Positions 9,800 to 17,102 are shown, numbered from the stretch's first letter. The stretch is 50,121 bases of DNA from Streptococcus sp. DD13 (GCF_001578875.1 NZ_KQ969507.1:142464-192584), one strand, 5' to 3'. The notes: a model not told the origin generated them from the letters alone. Numbers and translations are program-made.

Positions 9800-11041
9800 A
9801 TGGTCTTACCAAATTTTAACGAACATCTTGCAAAATACGCCCACCTCTTGGTCAAACGAGGGATCAATGTCCAACCAGGTCACACAGTGGCCCTTCGGAT
9901 TGCTGTAGATCAGGCACCCTTGGCTCGCTTGATTGTCAAAGAAGCGTATGCTCTTGGTGCAAGTGAAGTTCTTCTCCAGTGGGAAGACGACTTCATCACA
10001 CGGGAACGTTACCTCCATGTCCCTGTGGAACGCTTGGAGAAGGTTCCTGCCCATCGTGTGGAAGAGATGAATTATATCTTAGAAACAGGGGCTAGTCGTT
10101 TGGTGATCTTGTCCGATGATCCAGGAAACTTGGACGGCATTGACCCAGACAAGACATCTCGTGCCGCACGTGCCGCAGCGATTGCCTTGAAGCCTCTTCG
10201 CTTGGCGAGCCAAGCCAACAAGATGAGCTGGACTCTGGGGGCTGCAGCGAGTCCTGCTTGGGCCAAAACCGTCTTTCCAGACGCAGCAACTGAAGAAGAA
10301 GCTGTGGACCTTTTGTGGGACCAAATCTTCAAAACCTGTCGCGTCTATGAAGCGGATCCTGTTCAAGCTTGGATTGACCATGAGGATCGCTTGGTAGAAA
10401 AGGCGACTGTGCTAAACAAGGAACAATTTGTCAAACTCCACTATACTGCACCAGGTACTGACTTGACGCTTGGTTTGCCTAAGAATCATCTCTGGGAAGC
10501 AGCTGGGTCTATCAACTCTCGAGGCGAGCATTTTGTGGCCAACATGCCGACTGAAGAAGTCTTTACCGCGCCAGACTATCGCGTGGCAGACGGCTACGTG
10601 ACTTCGACCAAACCCCTCAGCTACAACGGAAACATCATCGAAGGCATCAAGGTTGTCTTCAAGGATGGAGAAATCGTTGAAGCTTCAGCAGAAAAAGGTG
10701 ATGAAGTCATCAAGAAATTGGTCTTTGAAAACCGTGGAGCACGCGCCTTGGGCGAAGTTGCCTTGGTTCCAGATAAGAGTCCCATTTCCCAATCCAATAT
10801 TACTTTCTTTACCACGCTCTTTGATGAAAATGCCTCTAACCACCTGGCGATTGGGGCGGCCTACGCCTTTTCTATCGAAGGGGGAACGGAGATGTCCGAA
10901 GAAGAACTGGAAGCAGCTGGCCTTAACCGCTCCGATGTCCACGTCGACTTCATGATTGGTTCTGACCAGATGGACGTCGATGGTATCCGTGAAGATGGTA
11001 CAGTGGTGCCAATCTTCCGCCAAGGCGACTGGGCGATTTAA
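9800..11041 (+). CDS. pepS: Aminopeptidase PepS, M29 family
   Basis: A 413-residue cytoplasmic metallo-aminopeptidase of the M29 (AmpS/PepS/thermophilic) family, which trims N-terminal residues from peptides and so feeds amino-acid supply. The C-terminal metal-site region is recognisable: the glutamate in GEVALVPD, the histidine in ASNHLAIG, and the H-x-D pair in VHVDFMIGSDQMDVDG. Length matches the family. The gene has its own promoter and is followed after one base by a small membrane protein gene, with which it is probably co-transcribed. Confidence 0.92.
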   Translation: MVLPNFNEHLAKYAHLLVKRGINVQPGHTVALRIAVDQAPLARLIVKEAYALGASEVLLQWEDDFITRERYLHVPVERLEKVPAHRVEEMNYILETGASRLVILSDDPGNLDGIDPDKTSRAARAAAIALKPLRLASQANKMSWTLGAAASPAWAKTVFPDAATEEEAVDLLWDQIFKTCRVYEADPVQAWIDHEDRLVEKATVLNKEQFVKLHYTAPGTDLTLGLPKNHLWEAAGSINSRGEHFVANMPTEEVFTAPDYRVADGYVTSTKPLSYNGNIIEGIKVVFKDGEIVEASAEKGDEVIKKLVFENRGARALGEVALVPDKSPISQSNITFFTTLFDENASNHLAIGAAYAFSIEGGTEMSEEELEAAGLNRSDVHVDFMIGSDQMDVDGIREDGTVVPIFRQGDWAI

Positions 11042-11042
11042 G

Positions 11043-11270
11043 ATGCTCTGGTCGATTTTAACGGGAGCCATGATTGGCTTGATTGCGAGTAGCTTGACGG
11101 ATCGAGAAAATCGAGTCGGCTGTATCGGTCGGGTCCTTGTCGGACTCCTAGGAGCCTGGGTCGGTCAGGCCCTCTTTGGTAACTGGGGACCAATCGTAGC
11201 CGATATGGCTGTCATCCCCTCTATCCTTGGGGCGATCCTGCTTCTGGTCCTCTTTACGGACCGGGACTAA
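11043..11270 (+). CDS. GlsB/YeaQ/YmgE-type small membrane protein
   Basis: A 75-residue, very hydrophobic protein with glycine-rich helices (GAMIGLIASSLT and GRVLVGLLGAWVGQALFG), typical of the transglycosylase-associated/YeaQ stress family. The function of this family is not established. I start it at ATG 11043, one base after the pepS stop; the open frame reaches further up only inside pepS. No good ribosome site is visible, so it probably depends on translation of pepS. A 15-bp terminator stem follows. Confidence 0.75.
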   Translation: MLWSILTGAMIGLIASSLTDRENRVGCIGRVLVGLLGAWVGQALFGNWGPIVADMAVIPSILGAILLLVLFTDRD

Positions 11271-11300
11271 ATGAGGCTGGGCAACTGTCCGGATGTAAAG

Positions 11301-11357
11301 AAAAAGCAAACAAACTTTGTTTTCTGATCTGCAGAATACTCGTTTGTTTGCTTTTTT
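11301..11357 (+). terminator. Long-stem intrinsic terminator after pepS operon
   Basis: AAAAAGCAAACAAAC (11301-11315) pairs perfectly over 15 bp with 11342-11356, with a 26-base loop and A- and T-runs at the two ends, so it could work in both directions. The stretch 11358-11484 beyond it holds no gene I can recognise. Confidence 0.7.
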
Positions 11358-11484
11358 ATTAGTAGAAGGGATTGGCTGAGGAAGCCTTTCGAATAGAAAA
11401 ACCTGTTGCCCTTAGCCGTTTTTGGAAGCAAGATTGCAAAAATGGTGCGAAAGCATTCCAAGGACAGCAAAATCACAATCAAAA

Positions 11485-11661
11485 AGAGGCTGGGACAAAA
11501 GTCCTAGCCTCTCCATTGTTTTTGGATTGTCGAGCAAGATGCAGTGGTTGAGTGGACTCTACTAGGCTGATTTCATCAGCTTTTACAGCCCTACTCAACT
11601 GTGCAGAGGGGGGACGACCAAATCGTATTCTACCGAATGACCGATTTCTGTCCCCCTCTCT
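11485..11661 (+). repeat. Dispersed structured repeat, copy A (complete)
   Basis: First of four copies in the window. The left end GAGGCTGGGAC-AAAA-GTCCTAGCCTC is an 11-bp hairpin. The right end is a long imperfect hairpin ending GATTTCTGTCCCCCTC. The middle holds the palindrome GCTGATTTCATCAGC inside a longer stem. It lies between the convergent pepS-operon and def genes. On the minus strand the left hairpin runs into TTTTT, so it would terminate def transcripts. Confidence 0.85.
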
Positions 11662-11684
11662 TCTTCTTGCTTGGGAACAAGCCC

Positions 11685-12299
11685 TTATTCGATAATCAAG
11701 AGGTCCTCTTTAACTTTGAGAGGAGCTTCTGGGTCGATCCGATCATAAAACATGATCCCATTTGTGTGGTCGATCTCATGCTGGACGACGATGGCCTTGT
11801 AGCCCTTAAGTTTCAGGCGGTGTTTTTCTCCATTTTTATCAAAATACTCTACCGTGATACGGGCATGACGTACGACCAAACCAGGGACCTCACGATCGAC
11901 AGATAAACATCCTTCTCCGTCTGCTAGTGCAGCCTCTTGGACAGAGTGGGAAACGATTTTGGGATTGTACATGACTTCCCTTAGGTCGTAGGCTTCAGCA
12001 GGAGGGTTCCCTTCTGGATCTTCAGGGTTTGGCACTAAGACAGCAATGATTCGCTTGGAAATATCTAACTGAGGTGCAGCTAGACCCACTCCCCCACGAA
12101 GGCCCATTTTTTCAGCCATGACAGGATCTTGCGAATGATGCAAAAATTGGAGCATCTTTTCACCCAGGATTACTTCCTGATCGGATAGCGGAAAGGTGAC
12201 TTCCTCGGCCTTCATGCGCAGGGTTGGATGTCCTTCGCGAATGATATCATTCATATCAATTTGATGCGCAGCTTTGCTAATGTGTTCGATAGCAGTCAT
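11685..12299 (-). CDS. def: Peptide deformylase
   Basis: A 204-residue metallo-enzyme that removes the formyl group from nascent proteins. All three family motifs are intact: GVGLAAPQ (residues 70-77), E-G-C131-L-S and H174-E-I-D-H178, the last two supplying the metal ligands and catalytic glutamate. Insertions around residues 90-105 and the length mark it as the Gram-positive type 2 enzyme. It has an AGGAGG ribosome site and its own extended -10 promoter, and its transcript would end in dispersed repeat copy A. Confidence 0.96.
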   Translation of the reverse strand: MTAIEHISKAAHQIDMNDIIREGHPTLRMKAEEVTFPLSDQEVILGEKMLQFLHHSQDPVMAEKMGLRGGVGLAAPQLDISKRIIAVLVPNPEDPEGNPPAEAYDLREVMYNPKIVSHSVQEAALADGEGCLSVDREVPGLVVRHARITVEYFDKNGEKHRLKLKGYKAIVVQHEIDHTNGIMFYDRIDPEAPLKVKEDLLIIE

Positions 12300-12316
12300 T
12301 GTATCCTCCTTTGGTA

Positions 12317-12332
12317 TGCTATTAGTATAGCA
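12317..12332 (-). promoter_or_regulatory. def promoter -10 within a 16-bp inverted repeat
   Basis: Read on the minus strand this is TGCTATACTAATAGCA: an extended -10 that is also a perfect 6-bp inverted repeat. The same 16 bases form the -10 region of the GH3 gene at 7066-7081. Confidence 0.55.
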
Positions 12333-12357
12333 CGAAATATACTAGAAGAAAAGAAAG

Positions 12358-13026
12358 CTAGTTCTGAATCTGATAACGGCTCAGTCCTTTAGGATCGAGG
12401 ATTTGGTAGCGTCTTTTGTCTCGAGCAATCAAGCCCTCATCGATCAATTCTTTTACCACACGGCTCAAGTGGCGGTAGCTGACCCCGTAGCGAGAAGAAA
12501 GGGCAGTTAAGGATAGTGGAAAGATAGGGGAGTAGGTCTCCTGTTGGAGGAGATGGGTAGCCAAACGCTCTTTGACCGTATAGTGAAGGTGCGTGGGAGT
12601 CGAGTGATTGATATAATGTAGCTTTTCAGCTAGAGTTTGGCTGGTATGAAGGAGGAAGGTTGGGTCTGATAGCAGGCGTTCTCGCCAAGGAGCGACAGCT
12701 AGTTGGACGACAGTAGTCGGTTTGGTAGCGACAACGGAGGAAATGCAAACCCGATTGAGAATCAGTTCGATTTCTCCGATGAGACCAGGCTCGCGTTGGG
12801 TTTGCAAAATCGTGTCGACCCCATTTTCCAGACTATGAGAAATGGTTAACTCTCCCTCTATCAGATAAGGAAGGACAGTCTGGATCTGCCCTTGTTGGCA
12901 AATCACTTGGCCTGTACGATAGGTGACAAGCTGTAGATGAGGAAGGGACTCTACCGGGAAAATCGTCTGCAAGTGATAGTCATTGAGGAGGGTGGATAAT
13001 TCTGGTGGGCAAGAATAGTTTTTCAT
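12358..13026 (-). CDS. Crp/Fnr-family transcriptional regulator
   Basis: A 222-residue regulator with an N-terminal cyclic-nucleotide-type beta roll (about 15-120), a dimer helix and a C-terminal winged helix-turn-helix (SSRYGVSYRHLSRVVKELIDEG, roughly 175-200). The N-terminal cysteines do not form an Fnr iron-sulfur motif, so the effector is unknown. It is divergent from an MFS transporter, and a 16-bp perfect palindrome lies 10 bases upstream of its start, inside the predicted 5' leader. That position suggests it represses itself while acting on the transporter. I infer that the transporter is its target. Confidence 0.85.
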   Translation of the reverse strand: MKNYSCPPELSTLLNDYHLQTIFPVESLPHLQLVTYRTGQVICQQGQIQTVLPYLIEGELTISHSLENGVDTILQTQREPGLIGEIELILNRVCISSVVATKPTTVVQLAVAPWRERLLSDPTFLLHTSQTLAEKLHYINHSTPTHLHYTVKERLATHLLQQETYSPIFPLSLTALSSRYGVSYRHLSRVVKELIDEGLIARDKRRYQILDPKGLSRYQIQN

Positions 13027-13036
13027 AGGACCTCAC

Positions 13037-13052
13037 TAGGACATATGTCCTA
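13037..13052. promoter_or_regulatory. Perfect 16-bp palindrome, candidate Crp/Fnr operator
   Basis: TAGGACATATGTCCTA is fully self-complementary. For the MFS gene (-10 TATACT at 13074-13079) it is centred at -41.5, the class II activator position. For the regulator gene (-10 TATAAT read on the minus strand, 13077-13072; -35 TTGATT, 13099-13094) it falls about 20 bases after the start of transcription. Confidence 0.6.
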
Positions 13053-13112
13053 TTTTTTTAGGGATGAATTTATTATACTGATTAGAAGAAAAAAATCAAG
13101 TTGGAGTCTCCT

Positions 13113-14276
13113 ATGAGAAAAATTTTAGAAAAAGTCAGCATTTTAGGCCTGTCCTTTATGCTCATCTCGTCTTTCTCCATCTCAAGCATTCTGCCCAAGA
13201 TGAAGGAATTTTACAGCAGTTATCCAGTAGACCAGGTGGAGCTCTTGGTGTCAATCCCCTCCTTTTTTGTGGTGGCGACCTTGTTGCTCAATCGTTTTCT
13301 GAGTCGCTGGTTGACGGAGCATCAAACGATTATCCTGGGACTTCTGACCATGACTGTGGCAGGACTCTTTCCCCTCTTCAATCAGACCTATCTCCTTGTC
13401 TTGGTGACACGGATGGCTTTTGGAGTTGGGACAGGATTGATCAATGCTACTGCGATTAGCATCATCAGTGAGCGCTACAAGGGAAGAGAAAAAACACAAA
13501 TGTTGGGCTACCGAGGATCTGCGGAAGTGGTCGGATCGGCCTGTCTGACTTTTGTAGTCGGACTTTTGGTTCCCCATAATTGGACCTGGTCCTTCGGGAT
13601 TTATGGCGTTTCCCTGCTGATCCTGCTGGCTTATCTCTTCTTTGTCCCCCGAGAATCATCTGAGAAAAAGACATCCAAAAAGGAAAAGTCGGCTCGCCTT
13701 TCTTCAAGGGAGCGCCTTCTTTCTATGGGCCTGGCTTTGGTAGCGGGATGGGTTATTTGTATCAATTCCAGTATTAGCCTGCGAACAGCAGACCTGGTCT
13801 TGTCGGCCGGCTTTGGAAGCGAGCAAGAAGCGAGTTTTATCCTAAGTTTACAGCAGCTAGTGGGGATCTTAGCGGGTCTTAGCTTTGCGGGTCTCCTTCG
13901 CCATTTCCAGAAGAATCTGTTGGTCTTGGCCCATCTCGGACTCGCGCTGGGACTACTAGGAATCGGTTTTTCTCCGACGATTTGGGTGTTAGGACTCTCT
14001 GAAGTGATTGCTGGTTTCTTTTATAGCATTATTTTGACCTGTATTTTCAGTCAACTGTCAGAGAGGATTTCCTTGCAGCTCTTGAATGGAGCTACCTCTA
14101 TCGTCTTGGTGGGCTGTAATTTTGGTTCAGCCTTGACTCCTATCGTTCTCAAGATTCTCGCTAGCTTTGGTTGGACCGGCTTCACAAGTTTCCTCTTCTT
14201 TGCAGCAAGCCTTCTCTTGGGATCGGCTTTCCTCGCCTTCTTATTTAGAAGGTCTGGGAAGTCTTCAGCTTCATAG
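13113..14276 (+). CDS. Major facilitator superfamily transporter
   Basis: A 387-residue membrane protein with about twelve hydrophobic spans and the MFS loop pattern (RMAFGVGTGLINATAISIIS in the first half; a basic cytoplasmic loop near residues 190-205). It probably exports or imports a small molecule by proton coupling; the substrate is unknown. I start it at ATG 13113, six bases after GGAG; the in-frame TTG at 13101 overlaps that ribosome site. It is divergent from a Crp/Fnr regulator with a shared control region and ends in its own terminator. Confidence 0.85.
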   Translation: MRKILEKVSILGLSFMLISSFSISSILPKMKEFYSSYPVDQVELLVSIPSFFVVATLLLNRFLSRWLTEHQTIILGLLTMTVAGLFPLFNQTYLLVLVTRMAFGVGTGLINATAISIISERYKGREKTQMLGYRGSAEVVGSACLTFVVGLLVPHNWTWSFGIYGVSLLILLAYLFFVPRESSEKKTSKKEKSARLSSRERLLSMGLALVAGWVICINSSISLRTADLVLSAGFGSEQEASFILSLQQLVGILAGLSFAGLLRHFQKNLLVLAHLGLALGLLGIGFSPTIWVLGLSEVIAGFFYSIILTCIFSQLSERISLQLLNGATSIVLVGCNFGSALTPIVLKILASFGWTGFTSFLFFAASLLLGSAFLAFLFRRSGKSSAS

Positions 14277-14285
14277 CTCGTTGGG

Positions 14286-14313
14286 ACCGCTCCTTCCTTT
14301 CAGGAGTGGTTTT
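14286..14313 (+). terminator. Terminator after MFS gene
   Basis: ACCGCTCCT pairs with AGGAGTGGT (one G-T pair) around a 7-base loop, followed by a T-run broken by one C. Confidence 0.6.
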
Positions 14314-14361
14314 CTTGTCGAAAGGCTACTAGCCAAGGACGCGTTCGCTCTTTCCTTCTTA

Positions 14362-14370
14362 TGATATAAT
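14362..14370 (+). promoter_or_regulatory. Extended -10 promoter of rsuA
   Basis: TGATATAAT, 21 bases before the ATG. Confidence 0.55.
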
Positions 14371-14390
14371 AGGAATGAAAAGAGGTTCGT

Positions 14391-15119
14391 ATGAGACTAG
14401 ATAAATTTTTAGTAGAGTGTGGTGTAGGAAGTCGTACCACGGTCAAAGGGATTTTGAAGGATGGACGCGTCTTGGTGAACGACCAGCCAGAAAAGTCTCC
14501 TAAGCGGCACATAGAAGAGACAAAGGATCGCGTCCAGTTGGATGGTGTCGACTTGGCCTACGAAAAGTTTGTGTATTATTTGTTAAATAAGCCCAAAGGG
14601 GTGCTGTCTGCTACCAAGGATGCCCGCAAACAAACGGTTCTCGATCTCTTGGATCAAGCAGCTAGGCAAAAGGACGTTTTTCCAGTAGGTCGTCTGGACC
14701 AAGACACGCATGGCTTATTGTTACTGACCAACAATGGCGCGCTCGCTCATGCCCTCTTGTCCCCCAAAAAGCATGTCAGCAAGGTCTATCGGGCTAAGGT
14801 CCAAGGAATTATGACGGTTGAAGACCAGGAGTGCTTTGAACGCGGGATTTCCCTAAAGGATTTTACAACGCTTCCAGCCCACTTGCAGATCCTGGAAATA
14901 GATGAGGTGTCAGAGACCTCGTTGGTTGAGATTACTGTAGCAGAAGGCAAGTACCATCAAGTAAAGCGCATGGTTGCTGCGTGTGGCAAGGAAGTTCTAG
15001 ACCTCCAGCGACTGAGTATGGGCCCCCTGACATTGGATGAGAGCTTGCAGCTAGGAGAGTATCGCCGCCTCCATTCTCAGGAGTTAAGTGCTCTAGCAGG
15101 AATTGGGGTGGAACTCTAA
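14391..15119 (+). CDS. rsuA: 16S rRNA pseudouridine synthase, RsuA type
   Basis: A 242-residue pseudouridine synthase. An N-terminal S4 RNA-binding domain (residues 1-45, MRLDKFLVECG) precedes the catalytic domain with GRLDQDTHGLLLLTN, in which D103 is the nucleophile. Length and motif fit the RsuA/RluB/E/F family; the assignment to 16S rRNA follows the usual streptococcal annotation and is less sure than the reaction. It has its own extended -10 promoter and an AGAGG site. The Rrf2 gene downstream has a separate promoter. Confidence 0.9.
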   Translation: MRLDKFLVECGVGSRTTVKGILKDGRVLVNDQPEKSPKRHIEETKDRVQLDGVDLAYEKFVYYLLNKPKGVLSATKDARKQTVLDLLDQAARQKDVFPVGRLDQDTHGLLLLTNNGALAHALLSPKKHVSKVYRAKVQGIMTVEDQECFERGISLKDFTTLPAHLQILEIDEVSETSLVEITVAEGKYHQVKRMVAACGKEVLDLQRLSMGPLTLDESLQLGEYRRLHSQELSALAGIGVEL

Positions 15120-15144
15120 GAGGCAGTTGCGTATCGGGTTTTGG

Positions 15145-15180
15145 TGTAACATTTGACATTACAACCTCTTTCGGTATAAT
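15145..15180 (+). promoter_or_regulatory. Consensus promoter of Rrf2 gene with overlapping inverted repeat
   Basis: TTGACA (15153-15158), 16-base spacer, TATAAT (15175-15180). The inverted repeat TGTAA-N9-TTACA (15145-15163) spans the -35 box, a good position for autorepression. Confidence 0.6.
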
Positions 15181-15224
15181 GGGAGTAGACAGAAAAAATA
15201 ATCCAATCAAAAGAAGGAATCCTC

Positions 15225-15683
15225 ATGCAAATATCTAGTCGATTTACCATTGCTAGTCACCTATTGACATTGGTGGCGCTCCAGCAGGATGATCCCTCTG
15301 TACGCTTAACTAGTGATTACATTGCTGGGAGTGTTGGAGTGAATCCGGTCATTATACGAAAAACCTTATCCCAGTTGAGAAATGCGGGTCTCGTAACAGT
15401 TCAGAGAGGGGCTGGAGGCGTGAGACTGACGCGTTCGCCTCAAGAAATCAATCTCTATCAGGTCTATCAGGCAGTCGATAGCATCGCCCCTAGTGGGGAG
15501 CTCTTTAGTTTTCATGAAAACCCCAATCCAGAGTGTCCGATTGGACGGAACATTCATACTGTTTTGGATGGGACTTTGGTGGCGGCGCAGACAGCCTTGG
15601 AGACGCAATTGGCCGAGCAAAGCCTTGCGCAAGTGGTCCAGGATGCAAACGAGGCCATCCAAACTCAAGTCCCCAAGGAATAA
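15225..15683 (+). CDS. Rrf2-family transcriptional regulator
   Basis: A 152-residue Rrf2 protein: N-terminal winged helix (MQISSRFTIASHLLTLVAL through VQRGAGGVRLTR) and a C-terminal dimer region. Only one cysteine (NPECPIG) is present, not the three of the iron-sulfur sensors IscR and NsrR, so it more likely resembles YwnA-type members with another signal. An inverted repeat over its own -35 box suggests autoregulation. No obvious target gene adjoins it, since rpsO downstream has its own promoter. Confidence 0.85.
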   Translation: MQISSRFTIASHLLTLVALQQDDPSVRLTSDYIAGSVGVNPVIIRKTLSQLRNAGLVTVQRGAGGVRLTRSPQEINLYQVYQAVDSIAPSGELFSFHENPNPECPIGRNIHTVLDGTLVAAQTALETQLAEQSLAQVVQDANEAIQTQVPKE

Positions 15684-15765
15684 CCTCAAAGGCAATAAGG
15701 GGGCGTTTACTTCGGACGATACGCTCTTTCAGTCTGAAGATCTCTTCTGTAGGACATATAATTAG

Positions 15766-15794
15766 TTGACAAAAAGAGGCCCACTTGATAGAAT
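15766..15794 (+). promoter_or_regulatory. rpsO promoter
   Basis: TTGACA (15766-15771), 17-base spacer, TAGAAT (15789-15794). Confidence 0.65.
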
Positions 15795-15827
15795 AGTAGA
15801 AGTCTAAAAGACAAATAACTTCTTCTT

Positions 15828-15850
15828 GGTTGCAGGATTTGCCAACCCTG
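15828..15850 (+). promoter_or_regulatory. Possible S15 leader pseudoknot
   Basis: GGTTG (15828-15832) can pair with CAACC (15843-15847), while CAG in the loop can pair with CTG just after. Ribosomal protein S15 represses its own mRNA through leader structures in several bacteria. Whether this small fold does so here is inference. Confidence 0.3.
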
Positions 15851-15885
15851 TCACTCAGATGAAGCGTAAAATAAAGGAGAATATC

Positions 15886-16155
15886 ATGGCAATCTCAAAA
15901 GAGAAAAAAAATGAAATCATTGCTCAATATGCACGTCACGAAGGGGACACTGGTTCAGTAGAAGTTCAAGTAGCTGTCTTGACTTGGGAAATCAACCACC
16001 TCAATGACCACATCAAACAACACAAAAAAGACCACGCAACTTACCGTGGATTGATGAAAAAAATCGGTCGCCGTCGTAACCTCTTGGCTTACTTGCGTAC
16101 CACTGACGTCAACCGTTACCGTGAGTTGATCAACTCACTCGGACTTCGCCGATAA
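15886..16155 (+). CDS. rpsO: 30S ribosomal protein S15
   Basis: The 89-residue small-subunit protein that binds the central domain of 16S rRNA early in assembly; full length and highly conserved, from [20 protein letters not shown] to LINSLGLRR. The start is ATG 15886 after AAAGGAG; the open frame upstream to 15826 is leader. It is monocistronic in this window: a stack of terminators in tandem repeats follows instead of pnp. Confidence 0.97.
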   Translation: MAISKEKKNEIIAQYARHEGDTGSVEVQVAVLTWEINHLNDHIKQHKKDHATYRGLMKKIGRRRNLLAYLRTTDVNRYRELINSLGLRR

Positions 16156-16205
16156 TTATGATGCCGAGGGCGTGAAAATCCGTATGAAAATAGGGAAACG
16201 ACATC

Positions 16206-16220
16206 GTGTTCGACGAACAC
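16206..16220 (+). repeat. Small palindrome after rpsO
   Basis: GTGTTCG-A-CGAACAC, a perfect 7-bp hairpin. Its surroundings resemble the end of the 183-bp repeat unit that follows (CGTGTTCG, then ACAAG-AGTTT), so it may be a decayed partial third copy. Confidence 0.4.
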
Positions 16221-16232
16221 AAGGAGTTTCAT

Positions 16233-16415
16233 CTTTTTCACTAGGATTTTAGCCCGAGCTCAAATCAGCTCTCCCAATATGGAGAGCTTTTTTAGTTCTG
16301 GTTTCATTCACGAAGAAACGCTCGTTTCTAGGAGATTTTATCTTTTTTGCCCAGTGCTTAGGCCGTGTTCGATTGAATACAAGAAGTTTAGTCGCTCTGT
16401 TGTAGAGCGGCTTTT
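16233..16415 (+). repeat. 183-bp tandem repeat, unit 1
   Basis: Begins CTTTTTCACTAGGATTTTAG. It contains two intrinsic terminators and a small hairpin, GAAACG-CT-CGTTTC. It differs from unit 2 at four positions. The unit is 61 codons long, so a spurious frame stays open through both copies. Confidence 0.9.
16267..16293 (+). terminator. Intrinsic terminator in repeat unit 1 (first)
   Basis: AGCTCTCC pairs with GGAGAGCT around CAATAT, then six T. The upstream GAGCT can pair with the same AGCTC, so an alternative, mutually exclusive stem exists. Confidence 0.8.
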
Positions 16416-16421
16416 CTTTTT
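16393..16421 (+). terminator. Intrinsic terminator in repeat unit 1 (second)
   Basis: CGCTCT pairs with AGAGCG around GTTGT, followed by GCTTTTCTTTTT. Confidence 0.65.
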
Positions 16422-16449
16422 CACTAGGATTTTAGCCCGAGCTCAAATC

Positions 16450-16476
16450 AGCTCTCCCGATATGGAGAGCTTTTTT
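16450..16476 (+). terminator. Intrinsic terminator in repeat unit 2 (first)
   Basis: AGCTCTCC / GGAGAGCT with a CGATAT loop and six T. Confidence 0.8.
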
Positions 16477-16575
16477 AGTTCTGGTTTCATTCACGAAGAA
16501 ACGCTCGTTTCTAGGAGATTTTATCTTTTTTGCTCAGTGCTTAGGCCGTGTTCGATTGAATACAAGAAGATTAGT

Positions 16576-16603
16576 CGCTCTGTTGTAGAGTGGCTTTTCT
16601 TTT
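16576..16603 (+). terminator. Intrinsic terminator in repeat unit 2 (second)
   Basis: CGCTCT with AGAGTG (one G-T pair), then GCTTTTCTTTT. Confidence 0.55.
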
Positions 16604-16958
16604 GTTTGGGTAGATAGTATCAAGCGATTTCTCCGCACATTTTCTAAGCGTAGAAAATAAGTACGCCTCATGACAAGGCTTGCTTTTCTATGGTGAGGGG
16701 GATGATGGATCGAGAACACATTCAGACCAATCCACTCACTGATGCCATACCAGGATTCTATTTTAAAGATTTATTTCAATCTGGATTCTATCCTATTTTC
16801 AGGAATAGCCATTTACCTGGTGAAGGATTTCGCTAGGAAAGGTCTTGTTTTCTGGATTAAAATTCGTTTTTCACCCGCATCCCTGCGAGGGACAAGATTC
16901 AAATACTCCCTTTTTTTATTAACCCTGTTGGACCGCAAAAGAAAAAAGCAAGAAAGTG
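16604..16958. other. Intergenic stretch with no recognisable gene
   Basis: About 350 bases between the tandem repeats and the tRNA-Leu promoter. I see only a twice-repeated GGATTCTAT about 30 bases apart (16753 region) and a short TCCCT-GCG-AGGGA hairpin near 16881. Short open frames here have no ribosome site and resemble nothing known to me. Confidence 0.6.
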
Positions 16959-16987
16959 TTGACAAGTATTGGGGAGTCTGATATAAT
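16959..16987 (+). promoter_or_regulatory. tRNA-Leu promoter, full consensus
   Basis: TTGACA (16959-16964), 17-base spacer, TATAAT (16982-16987): a perfect housekeeping promoter. Confidence 0.8.
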
Positions 16988-17005
16988 TATTTCTGTTGTT
17001 AACCA

Positions 17006-17091
17006 GCGGAAATGGCGGAATTGGCAGACGCGCAGGACTAAGGATCCTGTGACCGCTTTAGGTCGTGGGGGTTCAAGTCCCCCTTTCCGCA
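17006..17091 (+). tRNA. tRNA-Leu(AAG)
   Basis: 86 bases fold as a class II tRNA. The acceptor stem is GCGGAAA/TTTCCGC with discriminator A. The anticodon stem is CAGGA/TCCTG with loop CTAAGGA, giving anticodon AAG at 17040-17042 (codon CUU). It has the long variable arm typical of leucine tRNA and the T loop GTTCAAG. CCA is not encoded. Confidence 0.95.
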
Positions 17092-17102
17092 TCGGTAGCA
17101 AG

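Larger units (their letters stand above)
16416..16603 (+). repeat. 183-bp tandem repeat, unit 2
   Basis: Direct repeat of 16233-16415 at exactly 183 bases. The four substitutions are CAATAT/CGATAT, GCCCAG/GCTCAG, AAGTTT/AAGATT and AGCGG/AGTGG. High identity points to a recent duplication or ongoing gene conversion. Confidence 0.9.

Noticed and set aside
10685..11071. 128-codon minus-strand frame opposite pepS
   Set aside because: It is a shadow of the pepS coding strand with no signals of its own.
11267..11482. 71-codon minus-strand frame after the pepS operon
   Set aside because: It crosses a 15-bp terminator stem and has no ribosome site.
16233..16603. CRISPR array or BOX element
   Set aside because: The unit is 183 bp with no spacers, and it does not resemble the pneumococcal boxA/boxB/boxC sequence I know.
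16279..16617. 112-codon open frame with an internal 61-residue repeat
   Set aside because: It is a by-product of the 183-bp tandem repeat, runs through four terminators and has no ribosome site.
16742..16981. 79-codon plus-strand frame before tRNA-Leu
   Set aside because: It overlaps the tRNA promoter, has no ribosome site and has no recognisable motif.
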